Shown here in pieces: positions 54,598 to 64,000 of a stretch of DNA of 64,000 bases. Below the pieces are notes generated by a model that was not told the DNA's origin, did no database searches, and saw only the letters and a program-made list of their open reading frames with translations. This DNA comes from an uncultured Mycoplasmatota bacterium (lineage in GTDB: Bacteria; Bacillota_I; Bacilli_A; RF39; UBA660). Position 1 is the stretch's first letter; the number at the start of each line of letters is the position of its first letter. Location of the stretch: the NCBI GenBank assembly GCA_946407055.1, contig CAMJMP010000002.1, forward strand, positions 14,168 through 78,167. The letters run 5' to 3'. The translations under genes were made by a program, and so were the position numbers.

Positions 54598-54630
54598 GTG
54601 AGAGAGCATTAAGACTCTCTCACTTTTAAA
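54598..54630 (+). terminator. Rho-independent terminator
   Basis: Stem GTGAGAGAG/CTCTCTCAC with an 8-nt loop and TTTTAAA tail after the capsid gene. Confidence 0.8.
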
Positions 54631-54646
54631 TGATAATACGAAATAA

Positions 54647-55492
54647 ATGGCTAAGGAAATGAATCAATTTGAAGCAAGTAATAAAATAATACTTCGCTCA
54701 GTATACGGAAAAACAGAACAAAAATATTGGATAGCTCCAGTTAAAGATCCTAAAACAAGACGTTATCCAGATTGTGTAAAAGAAGTAGATGATCGCGGAA
54801 ATCTTATAATGACAGATGCAGAAAGAAATTCTGGTAATGTATTTCTAAGTGCTGATGAACCTATTATGGTTCAAGACGGTAAGATTTTCGATCTAACTAA
54901 TCCAGTTGATGCAGCAGAATGGGAAGCTATTAAAAATAGTTTTTTAATTGCATCAGATAGATATGCTACAGATGAAAACGGAAACTCTATTATAGATGGA
55001 CATATTGATAGAGTTACTCATATGCCTACTTACGGTAGAGCAGAACTTTATGTTTATAAACCAGGTGAAGCAGCTAAGAATAAAGTTTCAAGAGCTAAAC
55101 TTAAGAATACTGCTATAACTTATATTATTGAAGATTCACTTGAACATCAAGTACAAATAGCAAGATTACTTGGTAAACATATGGAACACGTTCATCACGC
55201 AGATTTAGAAAATTATCTTATTGAAACTGCAGAAAGAGATCCACAAAAGATTATCAACCTTTATCGCGGTAATGATACAGAACTTAGAATTATGTTCTAT
55301 GAAGCTGTAGATAGAAAAATTATTGAGATAAAAGATGGAATTTACGTATACGATGGTTCTATTAACTTAGGCGGAACTGACGACTCTTCTATTTCTTGGC
55401 TTAAAGACGCTAAGAATAAAAAGTGGTTAGATCGTATTACTGAAGAGGTTTATCCAGAATTTGCAAAGAAAAATAAATCAAATAAAGAATAA
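54647..55492 (+). CDS. Conserved head-module protein, 281 aa
   Basis: Soluble, mixed fold, no TAG. Contains NVFLSADEPIMVQDGKIFDLTNPVDAAEWEAIKNS and a His-rich QIARLLGKHMEHVHHADLENYL helix, ending in a basic KKNKSNKE tail. Crassvirales genomes typically carry a gene of this kind after the capsid gene. Probably a capsid-associated or connector protein. Confidence 0.7.
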   Translation: MAKEMNQFEASNKIILRSVYGKTEQKYWIAPVKDPKTRRYPDCVKEVDDRGNLIMTDAERNSGNVFLSADEPIMVQDGKIFDLTNPVDAAEWEAIKNSFLIASDRYATDENGNSIIDGHIDRVTHMPTYGRAELYVYKPGEAAKNKVSRAKLKNTAITYIIEDSLEHQVQIARLLGKHMEHVHHADLENYLIETAERDPQKIINLYRGNDTELRIMFYEAVDRKIIEIKDGIYVYDGSINLGGTDDSSISWLKDAKNKKWLDRITEEVYPEFAKKNKSNKE

Positions 55493-55499
55493 TTAAAAT

Positions 55500-56810
55500 A
55501 TGACTGCACGCTAGATATTTGAAGCTATGTTAGTTGAATTAAATAACACTAGTTCACCTAGCTTGCTTTTAGACGATTATAACTATTTTATCAATAAGGC
55601 TGTTGATATGTATATCAATAAGCGATATGCAAATTATGATACCACCCAACAAACAACTGACGATTTAAGAGTACTTAAAGCAACTGCAATTTTACCTGTT
55701 AATAAAAAGGTATTTAGTGATGAAAACACAGAATTTCATGACGCAAAATTACAGGAACTTGTTGATCTTATTAAACAAGACCAATCATTTAATGCTATGG
55801 CAGAAGTAATTCTTCCTTCTGATTATATGCATACTCTTAATTGTACTTGTATTTATAAAATAAATAAACAGTCTGGATGTTACGATGGCGGAGACGTTGC
55901 TAAATATGCAGCAAAACGTCTTACTGCGGATTCTTGGAGTATCATAATGAATGATTATTACAATCGTCCTACACCAAAAAATCCTTGGTATTATATACAC
56001 AATATAAATACACAAACTGAACTCCCAACTAATCCATTAAATGATAAAGATGACGGAACAGATCCTTGGGATTTAAGAAAATCTTTTACAGAACTTGAAA
56101 GACAATACGCTAAATATATTGAAGATAGTATAAAAGCTAATGTTTTAATAGTTTCAACTACAGAAAATGATGTTTTAAAAACATCAGATGGTTCTTACTG
56201 TAAAGTAGTTAAACTTGAAAATGATGCATACACATATGTACTTGTAAATGATATTGCTTTTGCAACAGTTTATAATAAGTATGGAATTTATAATGAATTT
56301 GACCTTTATTCTGTTAATTATAGTTCAGATATACAAGGTGTTTATTCAGCAGGAACTAAGATAAAAACAATTAAAAAAGAAGACTTCACAAAAGATTTTC
56401 CAAGAGAAATTAAAATTGGAAATAAAGTTATAGGAGTTAATAACGTAAATACAAGTGTCGTAGAAAAAACTGCTGGAGTTCGTTATGGAAATGCATCTAA
56501 AGTTCGTATGGAAATTAGATATGGACAGGCAGATGTATTTGAATTAAAGGGAATCGCTATTGATTATATTAAAGCTCCACAACATATTAGATTAACTAAA
56601 AATCAGATGGATTTAACTGAAGATACTTCTCAGATTATTGAATTCCCTGATTATGCATGTCAAGAGATTATAAATCAATTGGTTGCACTAGTAATGGCGA
56701 ACAATGCAGATCCTCGCATACAAACTACTGTACCAATTTCTCAGTCTATTAGTGATCCTAGTCAACAACAAGCTGCACAAGCTCGTAGACAAGCTCAACA
56801 ATAGGCTTAA
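55500..56810 (+). CDS. Conserved head/connector protein, 436 aa
   Basis: TAG at codon 5 and again two codons before the TAA, so an annotation with TAG as stop would lose both ends. Helical N-terminus (ELNNTSSPSLLLDDYNYFINKAVDMYINKRYANYD) as in adaptor or ring proteins, a strand-rich centre, and a Gln/Ala-rich C-terminus. Position supports a neck or ring component. Confidence 0.7.
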
Positions 56811-56838
56811 TATTAACTTTTTAACAATTATTTAAATT

Positions 56839-57957
56839 ATGTTTAATTTTACAACTAACGTAATTATTAATAGTGCTGATCAGATTGCACTTCTTGATGC
56901 AACAGGCAATGCTACTACAGCATCAGCAACAGGTGCATCTGCTCCAAAATTATTTAGAATTAAGAGATATCGCGACTTCAAGATTGGTGATCCAACTGAA
57001 GTAGTAAAAGGTGCTTATAAAGCAGTAGGTTACAACAAAGTTCTTTCTAAAGCTACTATCAATGAGGCTGCTCTTACAGCTCTTGTACCAGCAACAAGCG
57101 GTGCAAAGAATCTTGCTCGTCTTAATCTTTATGTAAAACTTCAAGGTTCTAACAATCCTCTATTCGCTAATCCATTCGTTCAGAAAGGTAAGCCTTTTGG
57201 ATTCGAGTTTGTTGTTAAGTATGGTGATACTGCTTCTGATGTTGCTGATAAACTTATTGCTTCATTAAAAAAAGTTCAATCAATGCTTCTTAATGACGAC
57301 ATTGTAACTATTGCTAAGGTTACTACACCTGGTGCTAATAGTACAACTGTTACTTCTGTTGAAATTACAGCAGTAAATGAGTTTGAGAAGTTTACAAATG
57401 TAGATCTTGAGCTTTATGTTGAAGATCCTACTTTCAAGGATGGTACATTTGAAAATTCTTCATATGTAGAAAAAGTAACAAACATTGATCCACGTACAGG
57501 AACTGTTTCAGCTACAGCGTCTTATTTCAGTGATCGTAATGTAAAAGGTTCTTCTACTATTGCTACTCCTAAAATTGTTGTAGCACAGGGTATCGAAGGA
57601 TTTGGTACATTTGAGCATCTAAGAAAAGACTATCGTCTTCCAACTGCTGAAAACGGACGTTGGCTAAGAATTGATGAAGATAATTATCCTATTAAGGGTA
57701 CTATCTACAATCAGTACACAATTAAGGTTGAAACTGATCGTGGTATTACTGGTCAGTCTGTAATTGGACAGCCTGGTACATCTATCACAACTCACATTTT
57801 CTGGGTACCACAGTCTTTAGCATCTACTTTCGAAGCAGGTCTTGGACTACTTGGATGGACAGGTAATGTTGCTGCTGGTCTTGGAACTAACACTCCAGTT
57901 GCTCCATCAACAGACCACATTGCAGATGATACAGAACTAGCTGCAGCAGGTAAGTAA
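56839..57957 (+). CDS. Abundant structural protein, 372 aa
   Basis: No TAG, with capsid-like codon preference (CGT, GGT, CTT). Beta-rich, Thr/Ala/Gly-rich sequence with LNLYVKLQGSNNPLF and GTIYNQYTIKVETDRGI. Has its own terminator. Fits a tail-tube, ring or head-decoration protein. I cannot choose among these from sequence. Confidence 0.7.
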   Translation: MFNFTTNVIINSADQIALLDATGNATTASATGASAPKLFRIKRYRDFKIGDPTEVVKGAYKAVGYNKVLSKATINEAALTALVPATSGAKNLARLNLYVKLQGSNNPLFANPFVQKGKPFGFEFVVKYGDTASDVADKLIASLKKVQSMLLNDDIVTIAKVTTPGANSTTVTSVEITAVNEFEKFTNVDLELYVEDPTFKDGTFENSSYVEKVTNIDPRTGTVSATASYFSDRNVKGSSTIATPKIVVAQGIEGFGTFEHLRKDYRLPTAENGRWLRIDEDNYPIKGTIYNQYTIKVETDRGITGQSVIGQPGTSITTHIFWVPQSLASTFEAGLGLLGWTGNVAAGLGTNTPVAPSTDHIADDTELAAAGK

Positions 57958-57976
57958 TTTATTAATAATTAAATAT

Positions 57977-58009
57977 AAGGCGGAGGGCGCAAAGCCTTTC
58001 GCCTTTTTT
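57977..58009 (+). terminator. Rho-independent terminator
   Basis: Stem AAGGCG.A.GGC/GCC.T.CGCCTT followed by TTTTTT. It ends 5 nt before the next start codon, so the 58014 gene relies on readthrough or another promoter. Confidence 0.85.
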
Positions 58010-58013
58010 GCTT

Positions 58014-58694
58014 ATGGAATTTAATCATTTAGACAAATTAGCATCAGCTATTCGCAATGATATATACAGTGGATTACAAGGCTATCATACTAATTTATCT
58101 TTAAACGTAGAGCAATTAAAAGATGATATTGTTGATGAAAGATTACAAATTATTAAAGAATTTGCTTTAAAAGGAACTCTTCCTTATAAAGATTTATTAG
58201 TTGCTTTAAATTGTGTTCCTGTAGATTGTAAAAATATTGAAAAATGTCGTTGCACATCTGATTACGGAACTCCAACTGCACATTTTGAAATACCATAGAT
58301 TGTTAATGATTTTGATGATTTATTAATAGATTATATTGGAACTATTGATAAAGAAACAGAATTTGTTTTATATACATCTTTAAATAATAAAAGACTACAT
58401 AAATATAAAAGAAGAAATAACATTAAAAAGCCATTTGTTTGGATTGATGTTACTCCAAACGAAAATGGAATGTACGATGGATTTATTTTTAATGCTCCAT
58501 TAATAAAAGTTCTTTCTATAGTTGCTGTATTTAAAGATATTAGATAGTTAGAAAAATATGAGTGTTGTATGCTTAATGGCGAAAATATATCATTCTTAGA
58601 TAATGAAATTAAAAAGAGACTTACTCAAAAGAAACTTATGTATTATCGTCAGTATTCTGCACCAATAAGACCAAACGATTAGGCATATGAATGA
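58014..58694 (+). CDS. Conserved structural-module protein, 226 aa
   Basis: Three TAG codons (95, 178 and 223). Contains a Cys cluster at about 70-85 (NCVPVDCKNIEKCRC), a strand-rich segment with KKPFVWIDVTPNENGMYDGFIFN, and a basic C-terminus. Overlaps the next gene by 8 nt, in a tightly packed run of five genes. Probably a head-tail connector part. Confidence 0.7.
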
Positions 58695-59382
58695 TTTAAG
58701 AAACATACACACCGCTCAATATCAAGCTAAATTACTTTACGGCGCTGATATTAAAGATGATGATTTTGAGGAACTTGCTTTAGTAGCATTACCTCAAATT
58801 GGAAATCATCATACTGAATTAAAAAAGATAAGAGTTAAATTAGATGAAAACTTATGTGTTAAACTTCCATGTGATTGCAAATTGATAGAATCTGTAACAT
58901 ATGATTTTGAAGATCCGTATCTTAGTAGTAATATACATGAAAATGGAGATTATTTTAAGACACATACTGAACATTACATAGAAGATCGTAAACACTTTCA
59001 AGATGCTTATTATGAAAGAGGAAGATTAGTAAATTACCAACAAATAGGAGATACATTAAAATTTGAAAGAAATTACGGACCAATTACAATTGAATATCAT
59101 GCTGAATTACAGGATGAAGATGGACTACCTTTAGTAAACGATAAAGAAATTAACGCGATAGCTGCATTTTGTGCATATTACGTTCTTTACAGAAAAGGCT
59201 TAACAACAAGTAATCCTAATTTCTTAAAATTATCAGAACAGCCTCATAGAGATTGGATTAATTTCTGTAGTCAAGCAAGAAATCCAGAATGGCTTAGTCA
59301 AAATGATGTTGATAAAATACTTAATAGTAAATCTTCTTTTGATAGAAAAGTATATAATAAAAGTTATAAACCTATAAAATGA
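58687..59382 (+). CDS. Conserved structural-module protein, 231 aa
   Basis: Mixed fold. CVKLPCDCKLIESVTYDFEDPY near 62, RHFQDAYYERGRLVNYQQIGDTLKFE, then ALQDEDGLPLVNDKEINAIAAFCAYYVLYRKG, a helix typical of phage adaptor or head-completion proteins. Overlaps the next gene by 4 nt. Head-tail joining role inferred from context. Confidence 0.65.
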   Translation: MNDLRNIHTAQYQAKLLYGADIKDDDFEELALVALPQIGNHHTELKKIRVKLDENLCVKLPCDCKLIESVTYDFEDPYLSSNIHENGDYFKTHTEHYIEDRKHFQDAYYERGRLVNYQQIGDTLKFERNYGPITIEYHAELQDEDGLPLVNDKEINAIAAFCAYYVLYRKGLTTSNPNFLKLSEQPHRDWINFCSQARNPEWLSQNDVDKILNSKSSFDRKVYNKSYKPIK

Positions 59383-59819
59383 ATTACGCTACAGGTCATT
59401 GTTTTAATGTTGATGATATGTTTTATAATTTTGATTATTCAAAATTAAAAATGAATTGTAAAGATTGCGAGAAAATAAATAACGATCCTCATCGCGATAT
59501 ACTTGTTAAAAAAATTTTTCGAGCTGGAATGAAATATGTTCTCAATGACATAGTTGAAAATAACAATACATTTGTATTACCTACAGGAAGTAAACGTGCT
59601 GAAATTCACGTTAAAAGAACATCAGGTGAACAATTTAAAAAGTTGAGAATTAACGGTAAATGGCAAGATGTTGATTTATTTAGTTCTCATTTCTCTGGTA
59701 ACGAATTAGTATTAGAAATGTACGGATCTGGTCGTTGTCGTACAAAACCAATCTATGTTGATAAAAACATTAAAGATAAAATTACAGAAAATACTAACAA
59801 AGGTATGCAATATTGTTAA
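59379..59819 (+). CDS. Conserved structural-module protein, 146 aa
   Basis: Acidic/aromatic N-terminus with KMNCKDCEKINND (a CxxC pair), then a helix and a strand-rich C-terminus ending GSGRCRTKPIYV. ATGA-coupled to the upstream gene. Unknown precise role. Likely a connector component. Confidence 0.65.
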   Translation: MNYATGHCFNVDDMFYNFDYSKLKMNCKDCEKINNDPHRDILVKKIFRAGMKYVLNDIVENNNTFVLPTGSKRAEIHVKRTSGEQFKKLRINGKWQDVDLFSSHFSGNELVLEMYGSGRCRTKPIYVDKNIKDKITENTNKGMQYC

Positions 59820-59821
59820 TT

Positions 59822-60400
59822 ATGGAAATTAAAAGAAGCTCGAATTATATTGAAGCAATAAATTAGCTATTTCCTGAAGTTTCTAAAAATGATATAAAAA
59901 GAATTATGGAATATGGATGGAAATAGCTATATTTATTAAATAGTTATGGTGGAGATACACTTATTACAAACAATGGTTTTTGGATGTATACAGGAGCATT
60001 AACACCTGATTCTTTATATTATATGAGATATTATTGCAAAAAATTAGCACGAAAGATACGCATTTTATACAAAAGAAAGAAAAAAACTTGGGATGGGTAT
60101 TATTATTTTGCATTAACAACAGCTCAATATGAAGAATATTTAAAGTAGAAGAAAAAGAGAGGTCGCCCTAAGAAACATTTTAAATATGGAAACATATTTT
60201 TATATAAAATAAAAGATGAATGTAAAGTTTCTTAGTGGGGATGCACACATATATTTAGAGTTCCTTATATCTCAGATTTTGGATATAAAATATATAAAGA
60301 AGATTATAATACAGATAATGCGGAACTAATTGAAGAAAGAGAAGTTCCTAAATTTAAAGATATTTTAATAACAAACAATAATTACGAAGTACTAAAATGA
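59822..60400 (+). CDS. Basic protein with AT-hook-like motif, 192 aa
   Basis: Four TAG codons. Near residue 115, KQKKKRGRPKKHF is an AT-hook-type minor-groove motif, also present at the N-terminus of TerL. The first 40 residues look like a helix-turn-helix (IKRSSNYIEAINQLF). Possible virion-associated or packaging-related DNA-binding protein. TGA overlaps the next ATG. Confidence 0.65.
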
Positions 60401-63400
60401 ATTAGGCACAAAATACATTTGAAAATGGATTACTTATGGATTTTCATCCATTGACTGTTCCTAATACTGCGGTTACTAATTGTTTAAATGGAACATTTCT
60501 AACTTATAATGGAAATGAATTTGTATTACAGAATGATATGGGAAATGGTAAAGTAGAAACAGCAGCTTTACCAGCAGGTTATATTCCTTTAGGAACTACT
60601 TCTTTTGGAGGAATTATTTACATAGTATCTTATAATCCATTAAAAGATGTATGTCAAATAGGATGTTTTCCTAGTCCAGAACGTAATTTTTCTTATGAAG
60701 AATTAACCGAAGACGGATTTCAAATTCATAGTATAACTAATTCAGACTTTAAAAATGGTGATAATATCATCAATTTTAAAACTAAAGTTGAATTAACAAA
60801 AATAACTTTAAATCCAGGTGATAAGTTTTTAATTACTTCCGATTTAGCAAATAATGCTGATAGAATTACTGATTATAAAAGCAGTAGTAGAAGAATAGGC
60901 GACAATCCTAAATTCTTAAGATTACACGTTGCAACTAAAGATTCTTCTGGAAGATTAGTTTATCTTGATTCTTCTTTAAAGTGGTATAAATTTGAACAAA
61001 ATAAATACTATTATATACCAAAAGATAGCACAATTGAAGATACATTAGTTGCATCTAAATATTCTATATTTAATAGTAAACTTAGTGGTAATCTTTATTT
61101 AATTGCTGAATTAGAAACAATTAGTATGTTTTCATCAACATATACCATTACAGCAGATAATGATGATTATTATCTTACATTAAATTTAGAATGGAATAGT
61201 GATAATTGGAATGAAACACAGCAAGGTATTGATCCTAAAGCTATATTATTTAATTCTCCAGCAAGTGACCAACAAGTTTCTTTAATACCAGTTGGTTCTA
61301 CTGATGAATCTTCAGAATTTTCTATTGATGTATATAATTCTGAATTAGATACAATTGATGGAACTAAAGATGTTTCACAGAGATATAAAGAAAACGGTGG
61401 AAACATTAATATAGATTTACAAAATAAGGTAAATACTATTTCTGTTTTATGTGGTAAAATTCCACAACACTATATTGATGAAAAAGAAAATATAAATAGA
61501 AACTTCAAATTAATTCCAGCAATGGAATTTGGAGCATTGCCAACATTTGAAGTATCACAAAATATAAACTTTGCACAAATTGGAACAGGAAATACTATAA
61601 TTGATGAATGGAGATATTTTAAACAAGATGATTCTCTTATTCTTACTTATGGTTTCCAAGATTATCCAAAACCTTTCTATAAAACATTTGAAGTATCTTT
61701 ACACTTTATGTCATTAGACTTAAAAGAGATATTCCAAATAAAGAATATAGGAAAAATATCATACGCTGGATCATTTACAACAGAACTTGAATTTGATTCA
61801 TTATTTGAAGAAAATAATTTATATATTATTAAAATAACAAAGAAATCTGCTTTAGCAAATTCTGAAGATATAACAGAAATTCCTGAAGAAGTAATAGGAT
61901 ATAGACTTTTATATACAACAGATTTCTTTAATGAACATTATATATCTGATGTAGAAGATTATTCAACTTTAAATTTACCTGATGGTATTTTAAGTAGTGG
62001 ACTTTCAGTATCAAATACAAGTTTATCTGAAACACAAACAAATAAACTTTATAGTGATTCTGATTTACATAATGAAACAGAATATTCTTCTGAAAAATGT
62101 CTTGTTAGAGCAACAGAAAATACACCTATCTATAATTGTGCTATTTCTAAAAAGACAACAAAATGGATAGGTATTACAGCAAAAGCAAACATTTCATCAG
62201 ATTATCCTTTATTCAATACTTTTGAATGTTTATATAAACCATCTGGACCTGTTATTACTAAAAAGAGCGGAAGCGGAACTTATAATGAATTAACAAGGTC
62301 TCTTGAAATGGAAAATACACTTAAATTAGCATGGAACGGATATACAGAAGAAACCGTACAATATCAACATGGTTTAGTTCCACTAATTTATGAATTACAA
62401 GATACAGGATATTATAATTTATCTTTTGATTCTATTCAAAAGCACTTTGTATTCAACAATTTCTCATTCCTTACAAACTCTGGTGGAATAAGAGAAGGTG
62501 GAATTGAATATCATAATGGAACCTTTACAGATGATGATCAATCAGAGAATATTAGTAATTCTCAATATTGGTTTATGGAACCATTTGTAAAAGATCATGT
62601 AAATTATCATAGACACAATGGTAATCAATGTTATCCAGGTTCTGATTTCCAAAAGAATTTCAATGAATATGCTAAAACAAAAGAAAACTTTATTCCATTA
62701 ACTTTTGTTAATAGTAATTATGATCCAAGTCACAATGATACTAGTCATAGAGACAGAAATGCAATGGACTGGATTGATAGTATAACAGGTGCTGATTTCT
62801 ATTGGAAAGGACATTCTAATGGTGTTCATATTGCAGTAGGTAAAAATGGAGATAAAGGAGATAGTGTAAGAAAAATGCCAAATGGAAAAGGACGTATGTT
62901 ATATTCTGATTATATTGGTTTTTATGAAAAAAAGCATGGTATAGAACAAGCTCCGTTCAATTATAAAATTGAGGCAAGAAGTGATAATGGAAATCCCGTA
63001 ACAGAAAATAATTTATTTGAAGCTAATGGAAACTTTAAATTCAATAATTCAGCTTATAATTACGATGATATTCCTGTTGTAAGTATAATGATGAAAGCTG
63101 TTGATAGAAATGGTGATTCATTACACTTATTTACAAATAACTTCTCTTTTATTTCACCATATAAACATTACATACAACCATTACCAACAAATATAGAACT
63201 ATCTTTTGGTGACTTATTTGGAATGTTTATGATGCAAACATATAAATATGTTACAGAAGATTTAGAAGAAGATATGAAATGTCCTGACGGTATAGAAGCA
63301 ATAGATGATACCGATAAACCATCTAGTTGTATTTTTAATGTTAAATCTGAAGTTAAAATATTAGACTTTAAAATTAGGGATAAACAAAGAAGTGATTTAG

Positions 63401-63978
63401 AAAATACTCTTAAAACATTAGGTATTCCAGTAAATAATATCAAATTTAAATCAGAAACTAATCTTTCTGAATATTTAGAGATAAATGATTCTGTTACTTT
63501 TAGTACACAAGTTGATAATGTTGTTAGAGAAGGATTAGCATTAAAATCATTCGATAAAAATATTTTAGTTAAAACTTGTCAAGGTTTGGTTTATACTTTA
63601 CCTAAAACTAAATCTTTAAATGAATCACATATTTATGGAATTAAGAATAATTCTGAGTATACTGATTTATCAGCAATCCATTTAAGTAATTATGATGATT
63701 ATTATAAGATTTTAAATAACTTATCTTATAATGAGCAAAACGGAGTAATTAATTATTCTGGATATTTATCTGAAAATGGAAATAACAATCTAAGTCCTTC
63801 TTATATAGATATATTAAAATTAGATGAAGATAAAACATTAGTAATAGACCTTGATAAATATAGACGTATTGCAAACAGAAGTTGGGATATTAACAACTGT
63901 GGTCGATACAGTGTAACTAGAATACAAGGAATATCTAGTAAGTTCTCATTCTCTAAATTATTAAATGTATTACGCTAA
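60397..63978 (+). CDS. Large tail-stem protein (nozzle/muzzle-type), 1193 aa
   Basis: TAG at codon 3. The N-terminus MDFHPLTVPNTAVTNCLNGT and QNDMGNGKVETAALPAGYIP, GGIIYIVSYNP is characteristic of a conserved large crAss-like tail protein. The rest is a long beta-rich sequence with low Cys. Length and position at the end of the connector genes suit the tail nozzle or muzzle protein. The specific assignment is from memory of the family, not from a search. Confidence 0.7.
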
Positions 63979-64000
63979 TGAATTATAAATAGATATTAAA
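63978..64000 (+). CDS. Start of next gene, cut by window edge
   Basis: ATG at 63978 overlaps the last base of the previous TAA; it reads MNYKQIL with TAG at codon 5. Only seven codons are in the window, so nothing can be said about function. Confidence 0.4.

Noticed and set aside
28186..63978. Many apparently broken or split genes with in-frame TAG
   Set aside because: The frames continue without TAA or TGA across each TAG, family motifs run through the junctions (portal, TerL, holin), and a CTA tRNA is present. This is recoding, not pseudogenes or assembly error.

Overview
This window is most likely part of a crAss-like phage (order Crassvirales) infecting a gut Bacteroidota. The evidence is the gene order (large terminase, portal, long fibre genes, lysis genes, scaffold, major capsid protein, then tail-connector genes), the strongly AT-rich DNA, a dense tRNA array, and use of TAG as a sense codon. 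No integrase, rRNA or CRISPR array is visible.

Genetic code. Most plus-strand genes from 25.6 kb onward, and the minus-strand genes at 19.7-21.4 and 21.8-22.0 kb, contain in-frame TAG codons and end in TAA or TGA. A tRNA with anticodon CTA (22681-22752) can decode TAG, very probably as glutamine. The minus-strand genes left of 19.4 kb contain no in-frame TAG. Coordinates below read TAG as Gln, which joins many apparent fragments, for example one 1834-residue fibre gene.

Layout. (1) 1-17 kb, minus strand: about 29 small or medium genes interleaved with more than 20 tRNA genes. Recognisable products are a PD-(D/E)XK nuclease of the I-Ssp6803I type, a PLOD/GT8-like glycosyltransferase, and a Ro60-like TROVE/vWA protein. 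Among the tRNAs lie seven or more hairpin-closed RNA-like elements; two contain a circularly permuted tRNA body, as bacterial Y RNAs do. (2) 17-19.4 kb, minus strand: three or four genes of clearly higher GC, separated by terminators and repeated promoter-like sequences. (3) 19.7-22 kb, minus strand: an amber-rich virion-type protein, a two-TM holin-like protein and two small proteins. (4) 22-22.8 kb, plus strand: two small genes and the amber-decoding tRNA. (5) 22.9-23.6 kb, minus strand: a phage lysozyme. (6) 23.7-64 kb, plus strand: nuclease, GroES-like protein, cargo protein, terminase, portal, fibre cassette (33-46 kb), three-domain glycosyltransferase, PI-PLC-like protein, holin, M15 endolysin, scaffold, capsid, and head-tail connector genes running off the right edge.

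How it fits together. The right half is a late virion and lysis programme dependent on amber decoding. The left half supplies translation and RNA functions: replacement tRNAs, a Ro-like RNA-binding ring and candidate Y RNAs that could be its partners. The least expected signal in the window is this Ro60-like gene among permuted tRNA-like and hairpin-closed RNAs with compensating stem sequences. All functional statements come from reading motifs; no database search was run.
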